From: Mytilisepta virgata
Lineage: Eukaryota > Mollusca > Bivalvia > Mytilida > Mytilidae
Direction: 5' to 3'
DNA length: 64,000 bases
NCBI GenBank assembly: GCA_028015205.1
Contig: CM051521.1
Span: 122,272,614 to 122,336,613, forward strand
Part shown: positions 13,330 through 24,030 of the stretch, one piece after another
How positions within the stretch are numbered: the stretch's first letter is position 1
Layout: the number at the start of each line of letters is the position of its first letter
The notes under the pieces: model-generated
Told to the model about the DNA's origin: nothing
What the model saw: only the letters and a program-made list of their open reading frames with translations
Database searches by the model: none
Position numbers and translations under genes: made by a program

Positions 13330-13895
13330 GCTTCCAATTAAAGCTAAACTGATTTTACACACCGATAACTACTGAAGGAATTGAATTTACACACCAATAA
13401 CTCATGCTGGAACAGACTTTACACACAGCAAACTTCTGATGGAACTGAATTTACAGACTGACAACTCTTGTTGTAAGTAAATAAAGTCAAGAAATACCAG
13501 AGGGATATTCGAAGGAGGGGAAAATCGAAAACAGTTGACAAACTCAGGAGAACAACAAAGATAAAACCACAAAAATACAAACACTACACTTAAAAACAAA
13601 AAACATATGAACAACATGGACCCCACCAAAAAACCGGGGGTAGACTCAGGTGCTCCGGGAAGAGTAAGCAGTATATGCTTCCTGCAGGACACCCACCATG
13701 CTGCCCATGTCAAATTCTGTATGAAGAAGGGACAAAATTAATGGAACAGGTCCATTTACATTTGGGAAAAGGTTTTTTCATACCTGTCAACTAAGTCATG
13801 ATGACGTCCATAAAACTTAAATATCCGACTTTACAGACTGAAATTTCATAAAATGACCAAAAAAATTCTGGTATCAATAATTCTGATAAATTTGA
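13330..13895. repeat. Diverged minisatellite, left part (about 45 bp unit)
   Basis: Repeated words GAATTTACACACCAATAACT, GACTTTACACACAGCAAACT and GAATTTACAGACTGACAACT recur about every 45 bp at 13330-13470. The array is interrupted by the ~100 bp repeat-like stretch at 13500-13740 and by a foldback element at 13901-14372, and continues at 14390-14750. Confidence 0.6.
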
Positions 13896-13900
13896 CATTA

Positions 13901-14372
13901 TACAATTATCACCCTTGTTGGTGTGTGACCCGACGGTTTGTCTACCAGAGGAAAGTAAGGTCACCCGAGGGCTTGCCCGAGGGTGACCTTACTTTATGAG
14001 GGGAGACAAACCGTCGGGTCACACACCAACAAGGGTGATAACTGTTATATTATATCGAATATTCAACTTTTGACATATACCACGTTGTTTTTTGTAGGTA
14101 ACAAGCACAACCAAGTTTGCATATAAATAATCTAGCCTCATCCACCGCAAGCAACCTGTTGTCGGACGCCATGTTTTTTGTTTACTGAATCAAGGGAAGT
14201 AACTATAAATGGAAACATGTGAGGCTCACGAGGGGATTTCCATGGGGTTTTCTCGCGAGCAGTTGACCTTACTATGCGACCCAACGATTTTCGGTTGACC
14301 CAACGAATGGGCAAATATCACGTGACACTGTTTTAACAAATCAGATTAAAGATTTCTATATAAGTATATAAT
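13901..14372. mobile_element. Foldback MITE, copy 1
   Basis: The element starts with a near-perfect palindrome (13906-14041). The left arm runs TTATCACCCTTGTTGGTGTG, then GACCCGACGGTTTGTCT and GTAAGGTCACCCGAGGG; the right arm is its reverse complement ending GGGTGATAA. It is followed by a unique part with ATACCACGTTGTTTTTTGTA, GGGTTTTCTCGCGAGCAG and ATCACGTGACACTG, ending in TATATAATATT. No coding frame is present. A second copy at 59801-60328 defines its limits. It has inserted into a minisatellite. Confidence 0.85.
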
Positions 14373-14750
14373 ATTCTAATTTTACTGACAGCATATTCTG
14401 ACAGAAAAGATTTCACAGACATAGAACTTCTTCTGGATCTGATTTTACAGACTGAAAGCAACATCAACTGGCTGACATGATTTTATAGACTGACAACAAC
14501 TTTTGATGGAACTGACTTTAGAGATTGAAAACAGCAACTTCTGAAAGAGATGACTTTACAGACTGCTGATGCTGATTTTACAGAATGATAACAACAATTT
14601 CTATATTTACAGATCAAACTTTGTTGGAAACTGAATTTCCAGACTGACAAAACTTTCTCAGTAAACTAATTTTACTAAATGACCATAACCTCTTAAGGAA
14701 TTGAATTTACATTAAATTTTACAAACTTCAATTTTAGACTGACAATAATT
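14373..14750. repeat. Diverged minisatellite, right part
   Basis: Continuation of the array to the left of the MITE: GATTTTACAGACTGAAAGCA, GATTTTATAGACTGACAACA, GACTTTACAGACTGCTGATG and similar words recur at 40-50 bp spacing. Confidence 0.6.
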
Positions 14751-15775
14751 TATATAGGACCTTCCTCTTCATAATAACCAAAACAAATGAACTGATATTA
14801 TTAACTGAAAACTATTACCTTGGTCTCATTTTTCACTAGTTTATTATTTTCAGAAATCTTTCATATTACTATGTTACAGAAAATTATTCATGTTTACTTT
14901 GTAATGCTAGACTAAATTCAGAAAATAAAAAATTCAGATTTTTTAAGCTGACTTGATATGGAATTTTTTTCTTGTTAAGCATAAACACAGTGAATACACA
15001 AAAGAAACAGACTTTCAACCATTCAACAAAAAATATTTAACATAAATTATACATAATTCAATACTCAGTAACAAAAATATGAAGACAGCATTTAAATAAG
15101 ATTTAATTTGTATAGAATTGTATAGTTGTTACAAATCAACCACGACCTACCCACAACTACAAAACAAGCAATTTTTTTTTTCAAAGGACCTAACATGTTG
15201 ATTCAGCCATATTTTTGATATATTTTTGACAGACTGAGATAGCACAGAAATTTATCCTACCTATGTCAATAGTGAATCAAATTTACCATAAAAGACTATT
15301 GACCTTTTATGTATGTAAATGGCCAGTTACAAACACCCTGGTGATATGTAGAAATTTAACTTGATACAGACTTCTGTACTTCTGACCAATTATCTGTATA
15401 TTTTTCACCTTGATACTTTCTTGATAAATTGGCATAATGTACATAAAACCTATCCAAATGTCAATTAACTGTTTTCTTTCAACACTTTCTTTTTAAAAAC
15501 AAATCAAAAGTTTATTTAATTTCACCATTTTTAGGTCTATCTTTCTGTTAGTTAAAAAATAATTAATTTATATTAGGTATCCAAAATTTTATAATAATTA
15601 TTTTTATATTATATCATTAATAAAGAATACTAGTATCTACTTTTATTTTATAAGTGTGACATCATTACCTGTAGTTTTCCCTTCTTTAAACCTAACAACT
15701 GAACTAAATCTTATATTTTTCAAATTTCTGCACAAAAAAAATCCATATAATAATTCTATTTAAACTGAATATAAA
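14751..15775. other. AT-rich spacer
   Basis: No gene or repeat recognised. Short T and A runs are common. Confidence 0.4.
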
Positions 15776-15779
15776 CTTA

Positions 15780-17230
15780 TAGATGTGTGTTGTCAATGAG
15801 ACTACATCCCATTAGACTGGGCATCAATAAGATTACATTCAATAAGATTGAATGTCAATGAGGCAACATCTCATGTTACTGGGTGTCAATGAGACATCTC
15901 ATAAGACTGGGTCTCAATGAACTAGCATCCTATAACATTGAGTGTCAATGACACAACACCTCGTAAGACTGAGTGTCAATGTAAAATCTCAAACGACTGC
16001 ATGTCAATGAAATAGCATCCCATAACATTTAATGTCAATGACACAACACCTCGTAAGACTGAGAGTCAATGTAAAATCTCAAAGGACTGGGTGTCAATGA
16101 AATAGCATCCTATAACATTTAATGTCAATGACACAACACCTCGTAAGACTGAGAGTCAATGTAAAATCTCAAAGGACTGGGTGTCAATGAAATAGCATCC
16201 CATGACATTGAATGTCAATGACCGAAACACCTCGTAAGACTGAGAGTCAATGTAAAACCTCAAAGGACTGGGTGTCAATGAAATAGCATCCCATGACATT
16301 GAATGTCAATGACCAAAACACCTCGTAAGACTGAGAGTCAATGTAAAATCTCAAAGGACTGGGTGTCAATGAAATAGCATCCCATAACATTGAATGACAA
16401 TGACACAACACCTCGTAAGACTGAGAGTCAATGTAAAATCTCAAAGGACTGGGTGTCAATGAAATAGCATCCCATGACATTGAATGTCAATGACCAAAAC
16501 ACCTCATAAGACTGAGAGTCAATGTAAAACCTCAAAGGACTGGGTGTCAATGAAATAGCATTCCATGACATTGAATGTCAATGACCAAAACACCTCGTAA
16601 GACTGAGAGTCAATGTAAAATCTCAAAGGACTGGGTGTCAATGAAATAGCATCCCATAACATTGAATGTCAATGACACAACACCTCGTAAGACTGAGAGT
16701 CAATGTAAAGTCTCAAAGAACTGGGTGTCAATGAAATAGCATATGTAACATTGAATGTCAATGAAGACTGAGAGTCCATGTAAAATCTAATAGGACGGCG
16801 TGTCAATGAACTAACTTCCCATAAAACTAGATGTCAATCAGCATGCAACATCCCATGTGACTGGGCATCAATGAGACCACATTCCATAAGACTGAATGTC
16901 AATGAGACAATATCTCATATGACTGGATGCCAATGAACTAACATCTCATAAGACTGAATGTTAATGAGACATCTAATAAGACTGGGTGTCAATGAACTAG
17001 CATCCCATAAAACTGAATGTCAATGACACAACACCTCGTAAGACTGAGTGTCAATGAACTAGCATCACATGAGATCGAATGTCAATTAAACAATGTCCCA
17101 TAAGACAGAGGTTATTGAGACAATGCCTCAGAAGACTAAATGTCAGGGAGATAACATGCCATCAGACTGACCATGAGATAATATAACAAGGCTGGGTGTA
17201 AATGAAACAATGTCCCATAAGACTGGCTTG
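15780..17230. repeat. Minisatellite with ~30 bp base unit and ~90 bp higher-order unit
   Basis: The base unit of about 30 bp contains AAGACTGAGTGTCAATGA followed by a variable word. In the centre (about 16020-16750) three different base units are locked into a ~90 bp higher-order unit: CATTGAATGTCAATGACACA, CACCTCGTAAGACTGAGAG, then AAAGGACTGGGTGTCAATGA. It repeats about eight times with few changes. The flanks (15780-16010 and 16760-17230) hold more diverged single units. The minus-strand open frame at 16247-16480 is a by-product of a unit length divisible by three. Confidence 0.9.
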
Positions 17231-18483
17231 CTTGCAATCATAGAGAGACCATGCATAAATTTTACATGTTACTTTAACAAATATTTTATGGACCAAACAT
17301 TTTCTCTCTTATCAAACTGTTCTTTCCCAGGGAATATTCTCTATACTCAGTAAGTTTAATTTTATGGATCTATAATTTCAAATTAGCACAATAAATATAA
17401 AAACTGTAATAATTTCAGGAGATGCAATTTTCAGTTTATAGATATTCAAAGTTAAAGAGATTTTCTTACACTTGAAACTCCTAATATATTTTTTAATACA
17501 ATAATAAAGCCTTTTAATATAAAGCAAACAACTTCATAATTTCTCACTTTGTTCAGTCTTTTATGGTAAGATCCATATTCAAACACTTTTCTCATGACAT
17601 TAAAATAATTACATCATCTGCATGCAGTACTTAATTTACATGGATCAAAACTTCATATGAATTTTGTTCAAATGAAAGATATTTTTGTAGATCATTAATA
17701 CCATTACATCACCTGCAATTTATATTTATATAAGAATTTTCTCATCAGATTTGTGCATAATATTCTATGGTATAATTAGTTTTTAAAAAAAAAAACCTAC
17801 AGAATTCATATAATGATAACATTCGGTAGATATAACCTCATCAATATTAAAATCATCTGTAGTATTATTATATAATATATTAGTTAGTGTCAGTAGTTAA
17901 TGAATTTTTGAACATTTACTGCTTTGAAATCTATGGGAACACATTATACATTGTATTCTTTGTCTATTATTTTATGGATAAAGTCATACTAGTGCAGTTT
18001 TGCATAATAATTGCAAAATGTCAATAACTGAAAATATTGTAAGTGGAATATAGATTTTTTTATTGAGTCATCTAAAGTACATCTTTTATCTCTTGAAAGT
18101 TGAAATAAAATAAAGTCAAAATGGAAGTATATTGAGTGTAATACCTTTATGTCTAATAAACTTGAAAGCTTGTCTGAGTCCTCAGTAAATATTTCCAAGT
18201 GAAAATAACTTAACATCTTCTCTACAATGTTCCTTTTTTCAAACACTACTAAGGGTCATACTGATATGGACAATGGTGAACAAGAAATAACAAATTATGA
18301 TGATCAAAAAATAAGAATTTGGCCTGCATTTTTCTGAGTGAATAAAAAGACCATGAATAATGACCTATCACCATGTCCACATGTGAAATACAAACTGCCA
18401 AAAATACTGCATGAAAATAACCCTCTACCACCCTCAGTACAGGCTGAGTACCCCTAATGTACCCATCTAACAACTTCCATATT
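17231..18483. other. AT-rich spacer
   Basis: No gene was recognised. Two minus-strand frames (17989-18246 and 18249-18473) have no start, splice or family support. Confidence 0.4.
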
Positions 18484-19066
18484 TTTAAGCTTAAGTGAGC
18501 ATTAGATCACTGTGAATAAAGGACTGAAACTTAAAAGCTTAAGTGAGTACAAGATCTCTGCGAACAAGGACTGAAACTTAAAAGATTAAGTGAGTATAAT
18601 ATCTCTGCGAATAAGGACTGAAACTTAAAAGATTAAGTGAGTACACAAAATCTGTAAATAAGGACTGAAACTAAAAAGCTTAAGTGAGTACACAATCGCT
18701 GTGAATAAGGACTGAAACTTAAAAGATTTAGTGAGTATAAGATCTCTGTGAATAAAGACTGAAGCATAAAACATTAAGTGAGTACAAGATCTCTGCAAAT
18801 AAGGACTGAAACTTTAAAGCTTAAGTGAGTACACAATCGCTGTGAATAAGGATTGAAACTTTAAAGCTTAAGTGAGTATATGATCTCTGTAAATAAGGAC
18901 AGAAACCTAAAAGCTTAAGTTTGTATAAGATCACTGGGAATAAGAACAAAAACTTTAAAAGCTTATGTGAGTATAAGATCTCAGCAAATAAGAACTGAAA
19001 CTTAAAATTTTAAGTGAGTAAACCATCTCTGTTGATAATGACTGAAACTAATAAACTTAAGGGAAT
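18484..19066. repeat. ~47 bp minisatellite, about twelve units
   Basis: Each unit reads roughly AAAAGCTTAAGTGAGTACAA, GATCTCTGCGAATAAGGACT and GAAACTT. Point changes accumulate towards the right end. Units contain an AAGCTTAAG or AAGATTAAG core. Confidence 0.85.
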
Positions 19067-20264
19067 ATGATACAGCAGCAAGGGGTTCGGGGTGTCGGGG
19101 CAATGTCACCATTGAAAGCCATTGTGAGATCTTAGAAATTCTTAAGAAAAACTTTACAACATCCTAAAATTCTAAGTTTTTCTTAAGTATCTTTGTAATA
19201 GGCACATGGACCCCCACCCCCTTTTTTGTTTTGCAAACAGAAGTCCACTACTTCAAGATTATTGTACTAAAATTCAAACTAATACTTTTTTTCTTTTGCA
19301 AACAGAAGTTCATTACATCAAGGTTTAATTGTACTAAAATTCAAACAAAAAATTAGTAGAGGATTTTTTTCTACATACATCTGAAATCATAACATTATCA
19401 TCAATATTCCATACTTGACCAAAATTTGCATAATTTCCTGATTAGTTAAAATTAGTTTTTGTTTTTTAATTGCCTTGAGAACAACAAATATAATACCAGT
19501 ATAATTAAATAAAATATCCAATACTTGTACATCAAATTAATATCAGAGAATAGAAGTCATTATAACCAAGTCAAATAAACTAATAAAAAATATCAAACAG
19601 AAAAAAAATGCATATGTAACCATATTATTTACAAAATTGCATGTTTTCAGCTAGTCAAGTAAGATATATATCTGTATTACGTGGAAAACATGCATTAAAT
19701 TTCCAATTACATAATTTTCTCAAACAACACAAAACTTTTATATTGATACAATGAGCCATACCTTTATATAATTAACTTAATACATTACACATATATTTAG
19801 TTAATCCAATCGTGAATTAAGTCAGGATAAAGAAATTAATACTTTAATCTGTTCTTGAGATTTTTATCATTACAAAGAACTTGTAAATAAAATTTAGGCC
19901 TTCTGTCATAACATCAAATGTTCTATTAACTCTAATTGTTTCTTTTTTCAGATTTCTTTTTCGTATGAAGTAAAATTATTTTATGAAGAAAAAAATGTAA
20001 GACATAGTAAAGAAGTTATTAAAGGGATTTCCATCTATGTCCATCATGAAGAAGATACAACTTTTATAAGACAATTGATGGGATCATTTAGTAAAGATAA
20101 CTTTAAAAAAAAATAATTTAATTGTATTTAAAAAACTGTTGTTTGGAAAGATTTTTATAAATATTCCCATTTATGATAGGAGTCAAATAAAAAAAAATTT
20201 ATAACATTTTAAAATTTTTATTTTGCATTCTATTTTGGAGAAAACGAAAATTTGTACAACATAC
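19067..20264. other. Spacer or intron
   Basis: A GC-richer stretch at 19075-19210 (GGGGTTCGGGGTGTCGGGGC) looks like a dispersed repeat. A plus-strand frame opening after a TTTTTTCAG word at 19943-19951 runs 54 codons to a stop but is unsupported (see rejected items). Confidence 0.35.
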
Positions 20265-20415
20265 CTTGGAGTGACAGGTATAAGTGCAGGTCGACTTCTT
20301 GGAGTTGGTGTAACACTAGCCGAACGTTCGGTGTAACCTATTCTCCCTGGCACATTCTGCCTTGTTTTTAATCCAACAATTTCCAAATGTAACATGACAA
20401 ATTCTGTTGTATCAT
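20265..20415 (-). CDS. Putative internal coding exon of an unidentified host gene
   Basis: Minus-strand exon after an AACATCTAG acceptor, ending at CTCCAAG|GTATGT. It is 151 nt, enters needing one base and leaves in phase 2. The 49 full codons include TTEFVMLHLEIVGLKTRQ and a Ser/Thr/Pro-rich tail ERSASVTPTPRSRPALIPV, typical of a disordered phosphorylatable linker. The stretch is clearly richer in GC than the flanking introns and contains CGAACGTTCG. Family not recognised. Confidence 0.45.
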
Positions 20416-20719
20416 CTAGATGTTTTCCACATTGTTTTCTCTTATTTGTATATAAAATTGATATTTATTTACTTTTTGGCAGAAAAAAAATAACTATTAA
20501 ATTATCCATAAGAACTGTAACAATTTCCACTGTATTTATCCTACATGACTGAAATCCAGTTCAAATTGAAATTTTCAGACTACAAAATAAAATCCACAAA
20601 ATTGAATAAAATCCTTGTATTATGTCCTCAAATAAACTGACAAGAAAATTATCTATAGAAGGTTAGTATTGTTCTACCTGATTAGTTGAACAAATTCCTT
20701 CTGAATGGAATCAGGCCTC

Positions 20720-22040
20720 TCATAGGTAAATACACAGGTAAAAATAGACCCAGTCAAGGCTGGTAGCATTTCTGTATACTAAGTTATTTAACTGGAAAAT
20801 ATCCCTATACATTGACATAAACATTGTCCAAGACAAAAAAATCAGATCGTCACATAGCAATACTGTCTTCACATAACATATATTATATACCCAAATTATG
20901 GGTATATTCTCAGCTATACAGAGCTACTTCTTCTGTTCGATAACTCTACATTTATTGACTTATGGACCAATAAAATTGAAAATAATGTGAAAATGTCACC
21001 TATAAATTCAGATATAAAAACTATGTACAGAATCATGGTGTTTGGTTAGCTTTCCCTTTGAAGTTTATTTCTTTTCATTGGTTTCAATAGTTGGTAAAGA
21101 AAGTTATCAATTTTTTACCTGACAAAGCAAAGTATACAAATTTAACCGATCATAGATTTTTTTAAATTCAATTCAAATGTAAAAACCATATCATTAACAT
21201 TTTATTTTAATTTGAATATGTAACTTTATAATTATTTTATTTCTTTAACATTTGACGGACAAATATTCATAAGAGCTGAAATATTAGCTGTCAAATTCTA
21301 TTAAATATAATATTATGTTAAGAAATCTTTATTTTCAAGATACTTTAAACAAGTGTATATTTGTCCAATGGACACTACATGCCCTGCCAATGATGTAAGT
21401 ATTTAGTAAATAGAATTACATTACTATCTCTTAGAACTTCATGAAAAACAACCTTCAACCTGAACCTTAACCTGGATTCTAATACTGAAATTCTATAAAG
21501 AAATTCAAAGTCAATAACCCCATGACCTAAAGGTCACAGCATCCGTTTCTTACCAAAATGCTGCTGTTCATATCACAAGCTATCCATGTACAAAGTTCCA
21601 GGATGAAACCATAACTCCTTCATGAAAAACTACCTTAAACCTGAACCTTTACCTCGTACAGACGGACAGATGTACAGATGTATGGACGTACAGACATACG
21701 GACCGATGCACAGACCAAGGAACTATATGCCCGACCTGCCTTACAGGCGGGGCATAAAGATTAACTTAAGTATTGTTCAGATTCTCAGCCATCTTCTACA
21801 AAATACTATCCTTTTTGAGTTTTTATATTCAGACTTATATTTGTATTAGCTGGTACAAAAATTACTGGTACCAGTAAAATTTACAAATTAAAAAAATGTT
21901 TTTCCTGTCACTGAATGAATATTAAAGTTTTTATAATGTCAACTTGGGACAAACATCCTCACAAGTCAGGGGTCCTAAATCCTAGTGACTTGTGAGGATG
22001 TTTGACATATCGAAATATTTCCCAGGAAAATCGGATGAAA
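20720..22040. other. Spacer or intron with repeat remnant
   Basis: At 21480-21750 a stretch with CCATGACCTAAAGGTCACAG and a GACGGACAGATGTACAGATG run ending in GCCTTACAGGCGGGGCATAA looks like a dispersed repeat. Near 21945-22010 a short inverted repeat built on ACAAACATCCTCACAAGTCA and TGACTTGTGAGGATGTTTG is visible. Confidence 0.4.
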
Positions 22041-22044
22041 AATA

Positions 22045-24030
22045 AACTAGAGGCTCTCAAGGGCCTGTATCGCTCACCTGGACTTATCTTCAGCAGGACT
22101 GATAATTAAAGTTATCTTGGCTAGTTTTTCCATAGGTTCAATGTTAAACAAAGTTAGGGTATGGTAGCCATCTTAGTGGACATTCAAGGTTATCAAAAAC
22201 AATTCTGAAAGAGGGCCATTGCTGGCATTAGTTTGGTTCCAAATGTCCAAGTTTAAGGTATGATGATCTGCAAATTAAATTTTCCCATAGAGTCCTACGT
22301 TTAACTAAGTTCAGCATTGGTGGTCGTCTTGATCGACAGGCCAGGTCATCGGTAACAATTATGAAAGGGGACCATGTAATGACCATTGCAGCCAAGTCTG
22401 GTCCCAATCAGCCAATTTTCCCATAGGCTCCTATGTTAAAATAATTGGTTGTGGCAGACATTTTGCTGAACTCTCCTGTCATCAGACACAATTCTGAAAG
22501 GGGACCATCTAAGGACCATTGCTGAAAGGTTGGTCAAAATTGGTTCAGTGGTTCAAGACATGAAGATTTTTTAATTTATTTTCCCAAAGGGTCCTATGTT
22601 AAACTAAGTTCAGCTGTAACGCCATCTTTGTTGACATTCCAGGTCATCGGACATATATCTGAAAGAGGACCACCTAATGACCATTTCTGCCAAGTTTGGT
22701 TACAATTGCTTAGTGGTTTCAGACAAGAAGATTTTTTAATGAATTTTCCCATGGGGTCCTTTGTTTAACTAAGTTCAGTTGTGATATCCATCTTGGTTGA
22801 CATTCTGGGTCATCGGACACATTTTGACAGAGGATCGTTTAAGGACCGTTTCTGTCAAGTTTAGTTCCAACTGGCTCTGTAGTTACAGACATCTTGGATT
22901 TCATATTGGCATGAAAAATATAAACTTTGTAGAGGACCATGAGGATCATTCATGCATAATATTACTTCCATCTGTCAAACAGTTTCTGACAAGAAGCTGT
23001 TTGTATCGGTATGTATTTCCCATAGGATCCTATGTTAAATGTGTCCTGCGGTGGTGGCAATCTTGGATATCAGATTGGAATGAAAAATATAAATTTTGTA
23101 GAGGACCATGTAAGGATTATTCCTGCAATATAACAATTCAATTGCTTTTGTAGTTTCAGAGAAGAGGATTTGGAAATTTCAGCCAATCAGAATGCATAAA
23201 TGGCCCTGGTAGCCATGATGTTGAATTTTGGATCAGAACCAAAAACATAAATTTTGTTAGGGACCATTATCTGATTATTCAGGCTGATAACTTCCATCTG
23301 TCAAACAGTTTTTGACAAGAAGATATTTGTATGTATTTCATATAGGAGCCTATGTTAAATGTGTCCAGTTGTTGCAGCTATCTTGGATTTGAGATCGGCA
23401 CAAAAAAAAATAATTTGTAGAGGACCATGTAAGAATCATTCCTGCAATACAACAATTCAATTGCTTTTGTAGGACACAGAAGATTTTTTGAATTTCAGCA
23501 AATCTGAATGCATAAATGTCCATGGCAGCCATGTTTTTAACTTTCGGAATGGCACCAGAAACATACATTTCGTTAGGGACCATTATCTGATCATTCAGGC
23601 TTAATATTACTTCCATCTCTCAAACGGTTTCTGACAAGATGTTTGTATGTTTTTCCCATAGGATCCTACGTTAAATGTCCCGTGGTGGTGGCCATCTTGG
23701 ATTTCAGGTCGGCACAAAAAACTTCAACTTTGTAGAGGACCATGTAAGAATCATTCCTGCAATATAACCATTCTTTCAGAGATTTTTTAAATTTCAGCCA
23801 ATCAGAGTGCATAAATGGCACTGGCAGCCATGCTGAATTTTGGATCAGAACCAAAAACACAAAATTTGTAGAGGACCATCCAATGAACATCCCCACCAAG
23901 TTTGGTTTCAATTGGCCATAGGATTTTGGAGAAGAAGATTGAAATTTGAAAAGTCAACGGATGGCCGGACAACGGATGCAAAGTGAAGGCAAAAGACTCA
24001 TCCTGGCATTAGGCAGGTGAGCTAAAAAGG
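22045..24030 (-). repeat. Array of ~180 bp bivalve-type repeat, minus orientation
   Basis: The array starts at AGAGGCTCTCAAGGGCCTGT and ATCGCTCACCTGGAC and ends at GGCAGGTGAGCTAAAA, the reverse complement of the ends of the arrays at 55183-57180 and 60530-61655. Internal units carry CCCATAGGGTCCTATGTTAA, ACTAAGTTCAGC, GGCCATCTTGGATTTCAG and AGAGGACCATGTAAGAATCA. Short open frames within it on both strands (for example 22797-23153 and 23350-23616) are unit read-through and not genes. Confidence 0.85.

Noticed and set aside
16247..16480. 77-codon minus-strand frame with internal protein repeats
   Set aside because: It is the ~90 bp minisatellite read in frame.
15780..17230. CRISPR-like regular repeat
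   Set aside because: There are no unique spacers or cas genes; the array is tandem, and the genome is animal.
19952..20116. 54-codon plus-strand frame after a TTTTTTCAG word
   Set aside because: It reads plausibly but has no partner exon, donor or family match, and lies close to an opposing candidate exon; AT-rich DNA often stays open this long.
20678..20718. Small minus-strand exon candidate reading RPDSIQKEFVQLI between AG and GT
   Set aside because: Its exit phase does not fit the next candidate exon at 20415, where the join would hit a stop at once.
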